NCBI GenBank assembly: GCA_000416005.1
Contig: KE356562.1
Coordinates: 434,009 to 453,521, forward strand
DNA from: Haloquadratum sp. J07HQX50
Lineage (GTDB): Archaea > Halobacteriota > Halobacteria > Halobacteriales > Haloferacaceae
Length of the DNA stretch: 19,513 bases
Reading direction: 5' to 3'
The position numbers were made by a program, and so were the translations under genes. The notes under the pieces were generated by a model. It was not told where the DNA came from, did not search any database, and saw only the letters and a list, made by a program, of their open reading frames with translations. Shown one piece after another: positions 7,360 to 14,305 of the stretch; position 1 is the first letter of the stretch; the number at the start of each line of letters is the position of its first letter.

Positions 7360-8169
7360 TCAGGAGAGTTGTGAGACAATGTCTGGAATGTCTGCCAGTG
7401 AATCTATCTCATAATCCGGGCTGATTGCGTGGGACTCAGGCGTTGAGTGGGCTGCAATCCCAGTTTGTACTTGCGCAGTGTACATTCCTGCATTATTCCC
7501 GAGGGCAATATCGGTGTCAAGCCTATCACCAATTAGTATTACATCACTGGGGTCGTGTCCTAGCTTATCCAAAATCATCTGCTGAGCGACTGAACTGGGC
7601 TTACCCAAGATTGTAGTTGGCTGTCTGCCGAGAACGTTCGCGATTGCGTGTATGATAGCTCCGGATCCTGGAATATCTCCATCTGCTGCTGGGATAACCA
7701 TATCTGGGTCAGTGCCAATAAATGGAATATCAGCGCCCCCAAGAACTCTCAAACACCGCGTGAGCGTCTGATACTCGAACTCTCGGTCAATCGAAGCGAC
7801 AAACACATCGGGCGCGTCATTCAGGTATGTCTCCTGATAAATAGAGGAGGCATGAAGACCGGCGTCGCTAAGTAGTGAGAGTAATCCCGATTCGCCGACA
7901 ACGCCAATAGTTGCCTCTGGGTGTGTCTCTACGAGATACTGGCGAGTCACTTCGCCTGCGGTGAGAATTTCGCCACAGTCAACAGTTAGTCCAGCCGATC
8001 GAAAGCGTTCTTTGTATGTGTGCGCTGGTTCCGTTGGATTGTTTGAAACAAAGAGTCGATCAAGACTATGTCTGCGGCACAGATCCATCGCCTCGTTTGC
8101 CCCAGGGAGTGCAGTGCTCCCGCGAACGACTGTACCGTCAACATCAAAGATCATGGCTTCTATTGGCAT
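7360..8169 (-). CDS. HAD-superfamily IIA phosphatase (NagD/PNPase-like)
   Basis: A 269-residue HAD hydrolase of subclass IIA. Motif I is FDVDGTVV with the nucleophile Asp at residue 9. Motif II is LFVSNNPTE. Motif III has the Lys in ILGKPSS, and motif IV is IGDRLDTDI, which binds Mg. The large IIA cap lies between motifs II and III. Relatives dephosphorylate small sugar phosphates, nucleotides or p-nitrophenyl phosphate; the true substrate is not visible. The start ATG at 8167-8169 is the only one that gives the motif-proximal N-terminus. It is divergent from arfA across 127 bases that must carry both promoters. Confidence 0.92.
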   Translation of the reverse strand: MPIEAMIFDVDGTVVRGSTALPGANEAMDLCRRHSLDRLFVSNNPTEPAHTYKERFRSAGLTVDCGEILTAGEVTRQYLVETHPEATIGVVGESGLLSLLSDAGLHASSIYQETYLNDAPDVFVASIDREFEYQTLTRCLRVLGGADIPFIGTDPDMVIPAADGDIPGSGAIIHAIANVLGRQPTTILGKPSSVAQQMILDKLGHDPSDVILIGDRLDTDIALGNNAGMYTAQVQTGIAAHSTPESHAISPDYEIDSLADIPDIVSQLS

Positions 8170-8268
8170 TGTCTGTGTCTAATCAGAGCGGCCAGTTCAA
8201 CGTAGTGGGCGGCACTCAGACCAGATTCTCAGATATGAGACGCCTCGTTCAACTGATACGGAAAGAAG

Positions 8269-8276
8269 CATATACC
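8269..8276 (+). promoter_or_regulatory. TATA box for arfA
   Basis: CATATACC lies 21-28 bases before the GTG at 8297, the expected distance for a leaderless haloarchaeal mRNA. This spacing is part of the reason for choosing that start codon. Confidence 0.5.
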
Positions 8277-8296
8277 GGCCGTGTAAGTATCTATAT

Positions 8297-9088
8297 GTGA
8301 CGAATACCCAGTTGACGCTGATCCAGATTGATAACTACGGTCCATGGACAGTGACTCCTGAACCGCGGCGCGAAATGGATTTACAGACACTACAATCGCG
8401 TTTATTTGCTGACCTTGCACAATTTATTGGAAGTCGCGACGGGTATATTTATTTCACCCGATTCGACAACATGGTGGCGGTCACCAATGGGCTTGATCAG
8501 ACAGATCATCAGTTGCTTCAAGAGTCTATCAGGAACCGATATCCTGTTTCAATTAGCCTCGGAACCGGGTTATCTCAAACCCCAGCGACCGCACTCGAAA
8601 AAGCAACCTCACGAGTACAAGCAGCAGGTTCCGCACAAGACGGTGGGCGGACAGAGGTGTTATCTGGTGAGTATCTCGACACCCAGGCGCGGTGTGCAGA
8701 TGACGTTCAAATTGCACACTTTGATGTCAATGATGCCACAGGAAAGTACACAGATCAATTAAGTGAGTTTGACTCATATATCCAGATTGAACAAGGATAC
8801 GCAACACTCATGCGATATCTCCGTGAGACTCACGGTGGACTCTCATTTTTCGTTGGTGGTGATAATATCATCGCAGTGAATCCTGAATTAGACGAATCAG
8901 CGTATGAGTCTGCAATCAACCATGTTCGTGCTGAGGCTAATGTCGAACTGAAAGTTGGTGTTGGCATCTCCAAGCATGCTCACGGAGCAGGGATGCAGGC
9001 AAAGCATGCGCTCGAGCACTGCCGACATGATGGGTCGATAGTCAAAATCGACCACTCCGAGGAGCCTGCTGAGGCAGTCGGCGACTGA
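8297..9088 (+). CDS. arfA: GTP cyclohydrolase III (IIa)
   Basis: A 263-residue archaeal GTP cyclohydrolase (EC 3.5.4.29) that opens the guanine ring of GTP to give the formylamino-pyrimidine nucleotide (FAPy), the first step towards riboflavin, FAD and the F420 chromophore in archaea. The protein is a tandem of two similar halves related to nucleotidyl-cyclase palm domains. Each half has the short pattern around a hydrophobic strand: YIYFTRFDNMVAVTNG with SISLGTG in the first, SFFVGGDNIIAV with KVGVGISKHAHGAG in the second. The length matches the family. The GTG start gives MTNTQLTLIQIDNYGPW, a typical N-terminus. Its 3' side is followed within 20 bases by an insertion-sequence relic, so the gene marks the left border of the accessory region. 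Confidence 0.93.
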   Translation: MTNTQLTLIQIDNYGPWTVTPEPRREMDLQTLQSRLFADLAQFIGSRDGYIYFTRFDNMVAVTNGLDQTDHQLLQESIRNRYPVSISLGTGLSQTPATALEKATSRVQAAGSAQDGGRTEVLSGEYLDTQARCADDVQIAHFDVNDATGKYTDQLSEFDSYIQIEQGYATLMRYLRETHGGLSFFVGGDNIIAVNPELDESAYESAINHVRAEANVELKVGVGISKHAHGAGMQAKHALEHCRHDGSIVKIDHSEEPAEAVGD

Positions 9089-9104
9089 TTCTCTCGTCAA
9101 TTGT

Positions 9105-9180
9105 CTCGGGGTCAAGTGAAGTGGTTCGAGACGCAAAGCGTCTCGTCATCACAGGAACGGAAATCGATGATTTCCAATTG
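9105..9180 (-). repeat. Structured end of a tnpB-type IS (candidate omega-RNA/right end)
   Basis: The end begins with CTCGGGGTCAAG at the outer border. It contains the perfect hairpin CGAGACGC-aaa-GCGTCTCG (9127-9145) and a second hairpin GGAAATC-gat-GATTTCC (9159-9175). It is oriented as the 3' end of the minus-strand tnpB relic. In IS200/IS605 elements this zone doubles as the recognition end and as the scaffold of the TnpB guide RNA. A related end at 11859-11931 keeps the fold with changed bases. Confidence 0.55.
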
Positions 9181-9183
9181 GGA

Positions 9184-9589
9184 ACAAAGCCGAGGCTTGT
9201 CAGTGGACTTCCGCTCTCACTACATAATGCAGTCGGTCGAAAGTGACCGTTCGCGTTCAACGGCCCTGAGGTGAGGGCCGATTGACTCGTTGGCCCGGCC
9301 TGTTCAGCAGTGCACTGGCTTCCTCCTCATCTTCGATGATGCAGTTCCCGAGTGCTGTTGATGCAAGGTTGCGGCGCCTTGTACGAGGCTGGATTGGAGA
9401 GGGAGGGCCTCACGAACGTCAGAATACGTCTCGTCGTGGGAGGGATTCTTCGCGTCCGTGACCTGGGTTGCCGTCCCACCCGTGGTCTGCGACGTGTTGT
9501 GCCGCTTCTCGGAACTGCTCGAACGCCTTATTGAGGACTTTACGGTCGTCTTCGGCGAGTTTGAGTTGGATGTTCCGAACACCATCCAT
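9184..9589 (-). pseudogene. IS200/IS605-family TnpB (IS1341 type), internally deleted relic
   Basis: The N-terminus is recognisable from ATG 9587-9589: MDGVRNIQLKLAEDD, then FEQFREAAQHVADHGWDGN. A frameshift follows, with TYSDVREALPLQSSLVQGA in the next frame. After another shift comes NLASTALGNCI with EDEEEAS. Directly after this, in a third frame, come the family's C-terminal residues: LTSGPLNANGHF and SESGSPLTSLGF. The RuvC catalytic core and zinc finger, some 300 residues, are missing, so the protein is dead as a nuclease. The left (5') border of the element was not found. The gene ends in a structured element end (9105-9180). TnpB proteins of full length are RNA-guided nucleases tied to IS spread; this copy is only a fossil. 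Confidence 0.75.
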
Positions 9590-9680
9590 AATTCATCAGT
9601 AGGGCTAAATATACTCAAATATATGTAAAATAGTGAATGGGAAGACTTGGTATCGGATGGTTTGTTAAAAAAAGTGTCAG

Positions 9681-9708
9681 CATCCTCCCCGACCTCAGGG
9701 GTCTAGGT
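9681..9708 (-). repeat. Solitary IS200/IS605-type right-end hairpin
   Basis: Read on the minus strand, GACCCCTGAGGTCGGGG followed by AGGATGC has the same stem-plus-AGGATG layout as the end at 1652-1680. No gene of the element lies upstream on that strand; a small DUF1289-type gene starts 18 bases away. It looks like a leftover end of a second, different IS copy. Confidence 0.35.
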
Positions 9709-9725
9709 ATCCATCTTGACAGCTG

Positions 9726-9893
9726 ATGAAACCCAGCCCTTGCATTGCAGTGTGTCAGATGAGAGATGGAATCTGTCGTGGATGTGGGCGGACGCTCACA
9801 GAAATCGAAGACTGGACAGAGTATACCCAGGATGAGAAGCAGGCAATTATGCAGCAACTCCCTGAGCGATTGACTGATCCTCAAACTGATTAA
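9726..9893 (+). CDS. DUF1289-family small Cys-cluster protein
   Basis: A 55-residue protein from an ATG at 9726 to a TAA at 9891. It is preceded by an in-frame TGA nine bases before the ATG, so the start is secure. The sequence begins MKPSPCIAVCQ and continues GICRGCGRTLTEIEDW, the SPCxxxC ... CxGCxRTxxEIxxW pattern of DUF1289 (PF06945). Four Cys at residues 6, 10, 17 and 20 would bind zinc or an iron-sulfur cluster. The remaining part is a short charged helix. The function of the family is unknown and it is best known from bacteria, so transfer into this archaeon is possible. It sits between two IS relics. The upstream A/T-rich run near 9661-9672 could serve as a promoter. Confidence 0.7.
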   Translation: MKPSPCIAVCQMRDGICRGCGRTLTEIEDWTEYTQDEKQAIMQQLPERLTDPQTD

Positions 9894-10113
9894 ATACCAG
9901 GCCTACACCAGGTCAATCGTAACGTGCTCCCTCAAATCGTGCGTGTTCCCGCTTCACGCTATAACCCTGGGTTAGTCTGTGGATACTTACTGAATCATGT
10001 CATACGAACTATTATAAGCATGCTTTGAGTGAGTGGATGTGGAGGGGAAAGGAAATGATTCGATATACGCGGCCATTAGATGCATATTTGTACACACATA
10101 CACCCGGTGGAGC

Positions 10114-10668
10114 ATGTTGCGTCGGGACTGTTTGAGTATCATCGGAGGCGCAGCTATCATGCCATCAACACTCAATGCATTAGGGTCGACAGAAACACAC
10201 GAACAGACAGGGTCTGAGCTAAAGATTGAGGACATACTCTCGGTTGAAACGGCAGACCGGGGTATCCCATGGATCAAACGCACCTTACGTAACGCAATCC
10301 CACGGTACTGGAAACAACCAAATCGAGGTGTCTATCATATTGGTCCAGACACAGAATATCGGGTTCCAAAGTCATACCAGAGCGTCAAGCTCTATGCAAA
10401 CTTGTTCCACCGACAACTCGGTCAAGTCTACGAACATAATAGATACGATTGTGATAATTTTGCATTCGATCTTCGAGATGCGTTCACCAGAATGAATCCA
10501 TTCATTAATTCCATTGGCGTTATGATCGATACTGAGCGCAGTCATGCATACAATGTGATTGTCGTTGATGACCAGCCAAAGAAACGATATGGTTCCGTCC
10601 ATATGTGGGAACCACAATTAGCGAAAGAAGAAGATTACAGTAGCGATAAAGGAGTGCTGATTCTGTAA
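10114..10668 (+). CDS. Hypothetical protein, possibly exported, papain/transglutaminase-like Cys-His motif
   Basis: A 184-residue protein of no family I can name. The N-terminus MLRRDCLSIIGGAAIMPSTL has a twin-Arg followed by a hydrophobic stretch, which resembles a Tat signal. The middle has two Arg/Lys-rich stretches. The second half carries YDCDNFAFDLRDAF (Cys 113), then SIGVMID, HAYNVIVVDD (His 144) and MWEPQ. That order of a Cys in an acidic helix, a His-Ala-Tyr strand and a late polar residue fits a papain- or transglutaminase-like catalytic core, but this is inference. I chose the ATG at 10114 because the twin-Arg start lies there and TATA-like CATATTTGT (10083-10091) is 23-31 bases upstream. 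A longer frame starts with a GTG at 10033. It lies alone between IS relics. Confidence 0.6.
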   Translation: MLRRDCLSIIGGAAIMPSTLNALGSTETHEQTGSELKIEDILSVETADRGIPWIKRTLRNAIPRYWKQPNRGVYHIGPDTEYRVPKSYQSVKLYANLFHRQLGQVYEHNRYDCDNFAFDLRDAFTRMNPFINSIGVMIDTERSHAYNVIVVDDQPKKRYGSVHMWEPQLAKEEDYSSDKGVLIL

Positions 10669-11063
10669 GTATTGGCCAAGTCGTGATCTGTTATTGAGAA
10701 ACTCAACAATTTTTTCTAACGAAGCTATACAGCCGTCTTACGAAATGAAACAGAAGCGCGAATGTATATTCGACAAGGGTGCCCACGTGACTGGAAAGAC
10801 AATTGAAAATGAGGGTTTTGCCTCGTTGAAATCCCCAATCAGTAATCGACTTTATTTCCGGTGCTCAGCACGGGGGCGGATCTTACATTACGGTTCGGTC
10901 TGTTCAGGATCGCTGTGATCGTTCGATACATACTCTGTATGTAGCGATCTGGTTGCGAGAGCAACTAAACAAGGCTGTCTGACGCTGCTGAATACAACCA
11001 CAAATGGTCTAGATATGTGTTTTTGGGATCTGGTTAAAATTCATTTTGGATTAGTGGAGGTAG
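10669..11063. other. Non-coding stretch with two hairpins
   Basis: This gap separates the 3' ends of two convergent genes. A plus-strand frame from a TTG near 10694 (74 codons) has no promoter, no recognisable domain and an unlikely start, and I do not call it. The notable content is two adjacent hairpins at 10923-10965. No T-run follows them. The rest shows no repeat or gene I can support. Confidence 0.5.
10923..10965. repeat. Two adjacent inverted repeats
   Basis: The first is TCG-a-TACATAC-tct-GTATGTA-g-CGA (10923-10947), seven perfect pairs extended by three more across one mismatch. The second is GTTGC-GAGA-GCAAC (10952-10965), whose loop matches a GNRA tetraloop. They are four bases apart. 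They could be part of a small RNA, a terminator-like structure between convergent genes, or a protein site; the sequence alone does not decide. Confidence 0.5.
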
Positions 11064-11759
11064 CTAGAATTTATCCGTGGAATCAACGCTGATTTCCCTG
11101 AGTTCAACCCGCGGAGGTCGCGAGGCGGCGAAGGCAATCGTCTCGGCCACGTCTCTCGGCTCCATCGCCCGTCCGTCCCAGCGCTCCCAGTCATTCAGTT
11201 CGGTGATAACTGGTCCCGGCATCACGATAGTGACCCGGACGTCTTCCTCTGACATCTCTTTGCGGAGCGACCGCATGAAGCCGTTGACTCCGAACTTCGA
11301 TGCCGTGTAGCTGCTTCCGCCTTCCTGTGGATACCGGGCGCTCAGTGAGGAAACGGTAATCACGTCACCCAAATTTGAGTCAAGAATGCCCGGGAGGAGC
11401 GCGTGAGTCACGTTCATGACGCCTTCGAGATTAACCCGGATGCTGGGTCGTAACTCGTTGAGCTCCGTCTCCACGACCGGTCCGCCACTGGCAACGCCGG
11501 CGTTGTTGACGAGAAGGTCAACACTGTCGAACGCTGACAGGACATGGTCGGCCATCTCGGCGACCGCGTCCTGATCAGTCACGTCGGCTGGAAACACCAG
11601 CGTTTCGCCGTCTATCTCTCCGGCAATCGAGTCCATGCGCTTTTTTCGGCGTGCCATCAGCACGACCGAACAGCCTGCGTCGGCAAGAACTTTAGCCGTT
11701 GCCTCGCCGATTCCCGACGATGCTCCTGTGACAACAGCGGTTCGTCCAGCTAGACTCAT
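11064..11759 (-). CDS. SDR-family NAD(P)-dependent oxidoreductase
   Basis: A 231-residue classical short-chain dehydrogenase. The cofactor motif TGASSGIG is at residues 11-18, NNAG follows at the usual place, and the active site is complete with the Ser in ITVSSLSA and the YxxxK in SYTASKFG. The Arg-rich MARRKKR after the second strand suggests NADP(H). The substrate is unknown; the closest look-alikes are YdfG/serine-dehydrogenase-type SDRs of haloarchaea. The base composition is clearly richer in G and C than the neighbouring core genes, which, with its place between IS relics, suggests that it arrived by transfer from a higher-GC haloarchaeon. The ATG at 11757-11759 gives the normal short N-terminus before the Rossmann fold. 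Confidence 0.93.
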   Translation of the reverse strand: MSLAGRTAVVTGASSGIGEATAKVLADAGCSVVLMARRKKRMDSIAGEIDGETLVFPADVTDQDAVAEMADHVLSAFDSVDLLVNNAGVASGGPVVETELNELRPSIRVNLEGVMNVTHALLPGILDSNLGDVITVSSLSARYPQEGGSSYTASKFGVNGFMRSLRKEMSEEDVRVTIVMPGPVITELNDWERWDGRAMEPRDVAETIAFAASRPPRVELREISVDSTDKF

Positions 11760-11858
11760 ATAGCGGCTTAATCTATTGATTAGTTATTCATTTCGAAACT
11801 GACCGACAGTGGTTACATCACTTCTGGCGTTTGGGAACATATGTGCGGTGTGAACCGC

Positions 11859-11931
11859 CTCGGGGTCAAGTGGTTCGAGACGCAAGGCGTCTCGTTATCA
11901 CGGAAGACTGAGTCTTCCGTACGACCCCGAG
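11859..11931. repeat. Three-stem structured IS end
   Basis: An outer stem CTCGGGGTC/GACCCCGAG (11859-11867 with 11923-11931) encloses two hairpins, CGAGACGC-aag-GCGTCTCG (11876-11894) and ACGGAAGACT-g-AGTCTTCCGT (11900-11920). All three stems are perfect. The first inner hairpin is shared with the end at 9105-9180, while the second has different bases in both arms there and still pairs. Confidence 0.7.
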
Positions 11932-11941
11932 CTTCCCGTGG

Positions 11942-12331
11942 ATTAGTCGGACACTCCCACGTGACCATCTTAACTACCACTTCGTGTGGTGTCCGAAGTA
12001 CCGCCACGCGATTCTCGAACCAATCGAGGACTCGCTGGAAGCAAGTTTCCGCGAGGTGTGCGACGAGTACGGCTACGAGATACTGTCGTTGCACATCTCG
12101 CCAGACCACGTACACCTGTTCTTGTCAGCCCACCCGAAGCACTCTCCAAGCGAGATTGTGCGAACGGTCAAGAGCATCACGGCGCGGGAGATGTAGAAAC
12201 AACACGAACAGTTCTTGAAAAGGTATCTGTGGGGCGGTGGGTTCTGTGAGCAGTCGTACTACATCGCAACGGCGGGACAAGTATCAAGCGAGACGATTGA
12301 ACAGTATATCGAACGTACAGAACACGTCTGA
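11942..12331 (+). pseudogene. tnpA: IS200/IS605-family Y1 transposase TnpA with in-frame stop
   Basis: The frame encodes HLNYHFVWCPKYRHAIL, then EILSLHISPDHVHLFLSAHP with the HUH metal-binding motif (HVH), IVRTVKSITAREM, a TAG at 12194-12196, and then KQHEQFLKRYLWGGG, the Y1-containing region EQSYYIATAGQ, and EQYIERTEHV before the final TGA. Family members have Trp where the TAG stands, so a single TGG to TAG change stops the protein after the HUH motif and before the catalytic Tyr. No ATG, GTG or TTG stands at the normal start; the first usable start codon (GTG 11984) would drop the first strand. The gene therefore looks inactive. Size is otherwise normal for a single-domain TnpA of about 130 residues. 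Confidence 0.85.
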
Positions 12332-12373
12332 GTGTCGGCTTCACCCTCTCGGGGTCAAGCCCCGAGGCACTCG

Positions 12374-13400
12374 CCTTGTTTATCTGTAGAGTTTGAAACT
12401 GGGGATATCCAGTCGACGTTGTCCGGAATAATTGGCGAGGATGTGGTCAATGTAACACTGCTCCATGACGGGCTCAATCTCTCGCTGGGTATCGACACAG
12501 TCGTTGAGAAAAACGCTTATGTCCTCCGGCGGCCGAACAAGTTTCGAAACTCCAATGGCTTTCTTGATATTCATCAGGAATACCGCGTCTTAGAATAACT
12601 CCGACACACGCCGGTTCCAGCCCCCCGAACCAGTGGCTCTCGGTGACGGCGACTCGGTACTTGGGGGCCCGTTTCTGATAACGACTTATATCAAGGGAGA
12701 AGCAGTGCCACTCGGGTCACTCCTTCCTGACCGGTTCCAACACCCAGCAGCCCGGCAGCGATTCGGCGAAATTGTCGTCGAGAAACTTGCTGAGCTTCAC
12801 ACGCTCGATACTGAGCCCTTCAATGGCGTATGTGAGCGAAACTCGCTGCGAGACCAAATTGAAGAAGTGGTCGACCGGATGGAGGCAGCTATCAAGGTGA
12901 CTGGTCACGACCCCCCCGCTGTCTGGGAGGTGGCCGAGTGGCTTCGTGACAACGTCCCTGCAGATTCGAAGACTGTAGTCTGTCATGGTGACTTTCGGCC
13001 GGGAAACATCCTGTTCGTAGGTGAGAACAAGCCACAAGTTGGTGGCGTCATCGACTGGGAGACGATGTGGCTCGGCGACCCCTGCATTGAATTCGGCTAT
13101 CTGTTACTCCGGTGGCGCGACGAGGGGGACCCGGCACCGCCAATCAAAAAGATTGCAGCGAGACACCCCAAAACAAAAGTAATCGAAGGATTAGGTGGCG
13201 ATGATGCCCCTAACGTCGCCCCTTACACGGCGAAACCAGGAAGCCCAACACGCCAGGAACTGGTTGAGCGCTACCAGGCTAGAACTGGGATTGGTTTTGA
13301 ACACGATCGGTTCTACCGGACACTGGCTGCCTTCGACCTCGCCGCGATCTGGGAAGATATCTACAGAGAGCAACTCAGCTCTGGCTCGGTCGGATGGTAA
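12374..13400 (+). pseudogene. Aminoglycoside phosphotransferase (APH)-family protein, broken
   Basis: A kinase-like fold protein of the APH/choline-kinase family in two frames. The N-terminal lobe is open from the IS border (VEFETGDIQS) through YVLRRPNKF and HQEYRVLE to a TAA at 12596-12598. Family sequence continues as LRHTPVPAP, then shifts frame within the C-run around 12620, where one extra C is enough to explain the break. The remainder runs from ALGDGDSVLGGPFLI to 13400 and keeps the catalytic VCHGDFRPGNILF and the metal-binding GVIDWE. No start codon remains at the 5' side, where the IS relic abuts. The real substrate of such haloarchaeal proteins is unknown and need not be an antibiotic. 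A shortened C-terminal protein could be made from downstream starts but would lack the ATP-binding lobe. Confidence 0.85.
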
Positions 13401-13574
13401 CCGAACATCGAGTATCTACTACTCATCGCCGAGAGTATAATGCGTGGGGATCACATATTATAACCACATGAGAGTTCACAGGCGCATATCCGTGCGCAAC
13501 CGCTTGTGTTCACTCCCTCGTATTCTGTTGGCCGAGCTAAATAAGAGATAGATAAAGGTATCAAAGAGTGCGTC

Positions 13575-13679
13575 ATGGAACCCGTACCACTCGTTTTTGT
13601 TGAATCCTCGTCAGGACTCGCATACAAAGTGAGTGGTGGATGGGCTGACAGAGGGGGTACTCAATTATTGCAAGGATAA
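13575..13679 (+). CDS. Possible 34-residue peptide of unknown function
   Basis: The frame starts MEPVPLVFVESSSGLAYKVS, continues through a Gly-rich part and ends LLQG before a TAA. A TATA-like TAAATAAG stands about 35 bases upstream. The sequence reads more like protein than its surroundings, but it matches no family I know and could equally be the stub of a lost larger gene. Confidence 0.2.
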   Translation: MEPVPLVFVESSSGLAYKVSGGWADRGGTQLLQG

Positions 13680-13772
13680 TCGGACAGGGCTGGTCGAAGG
13701 AGGCTGTTTTGGGTCGGTGTGATGTGTCACGAATTCTGTTCGTCGAACTCATAGAACTGTTGAGACAAGAAC

Positions 13773-13780
13773 ATTTAAAC
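13773..13780 (+). promoter_or_regulatory. TATA box for the winged-helix gene
   Basis: ATTTAAAC lies 27-34 bases before the ATG at 13807. This favours 13807 over an in-frame ATG at 13792, which would be upstream of the expected transcription start. Confidence 0.5.
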
Positions 13781-13806
13781 AGTGAAAAGTAATGTTAGCA
13801 AGTAAC

Positions 13807-14097
13807 ATGATGGATAAGCTCGAAAAAGAAGTAAGTATGTTAGATCGTCACCGCCAGGTTCTCAAAATGGTCATCGACAGTGAACCAATCGGTATTGTTA
13901 CAATGGCTGACGAAACAGGCTATCCACATCACAAGGTTCGATATTCTCTGCGTGTGCTTGAGGAAGAGAATCTCATCGAGCCATCCGAACAGGGTGCAAT
14001 CACAACTGAAAAGACGGCTGAATTTGTTGGTCAGTTGGACGGGAAACTTGACAAGGTTAAGAACAAACTCGATGAAATGAAAATTGCTGAGAACTGA
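13807..14097 (+). CDS. Small winged helix-turn-helix protein
   Basis: A 96-residue cytosolic protein. Residues about 10-70 look like a winged-helix DNA-binding domain: a first helix RHRQVLKMVIDSEP, the turn and recognition helix TMADETGYPHHKVRYSLRVL, and the wing EENLIEPSEQGAITT. The C-terminal 30 residues (KLDKVKNKLDEMK) form a charged helix that may dimerise as a coiled coil. Such one-domain proteins are common transcription factors in haloarchaea with few known targets. The start was chosen from the TATA spacing; the two adjacent ATGs (13807 and 13810) cannot be told apart. No partner gene lies next to it. Confidence 0.8.
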   Translation: MMDKLEKEVSMLDRHRQVLKMVIDSEPIGIVTMADETGYPHHKVRYSLRVLEEENLIEPSEQGAITTEKTAEFVGQLDGKLDKVKNKLDEMKIAEN

Positions 14098-14305
14098 CAC
14101 CCCGGTCTCTGGGATTTACTCCTGGGTTAAATCTCGATATCGGTCCCCGCTTCTGTCACACTGACAACCCAGACTGAAGTTCACAAGAAACCTGAGTTAC
14201 ACAAAGGATCCTCCTCAGGAGGTGGAGCAGTCGAGAATAGTGTTGAAATCTTAAATTGGTGGCAGCGGCGCTCTGTGGCGGTTTTAGGCTTCGTAGAAGT
14301 CTGTA

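Larger units (their letters stand above)
11859..12366 (+). mobile_element. IS200/IS605-family relic with broken tnpA
   Basis: About 510 bases bounded by a structured left part (11859-11931) and a right-end hairpin CTCGGGG-tcaag-CCCCGAG (12348-12366). Both start with the same CTCGGGGTCAAG. It carries a single gene, a Y1 transposase with a nonsense codon. The left part resembles the tnpB-side end seen at 9105, so the ancestor was probably a two-gene element with divergent tnpB and tnpA that lost tnpB. The right end lies just inside the 5' edge of a phosphotransferase pseudogene. Confidence 0.7.
13401..13806. other. Spacer with one doubtful small frame and a promoter
   Basis: About 400 bases between the phosphotransferase pseudogene and the winged-helix gene. 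It holds a 34-codon open frame (13575-13679) and the TATA box of the next gene near its right end. No repeat, RNA gene or decayed family member could be recognised. Confidence 0.5.

Noticed and set aside
10694..10918. A 74-codon plus-strand frame after the Cys-His protein
   Set aside because: It starts with TTG, has no promoter or ribosome site and no protein-like composition.
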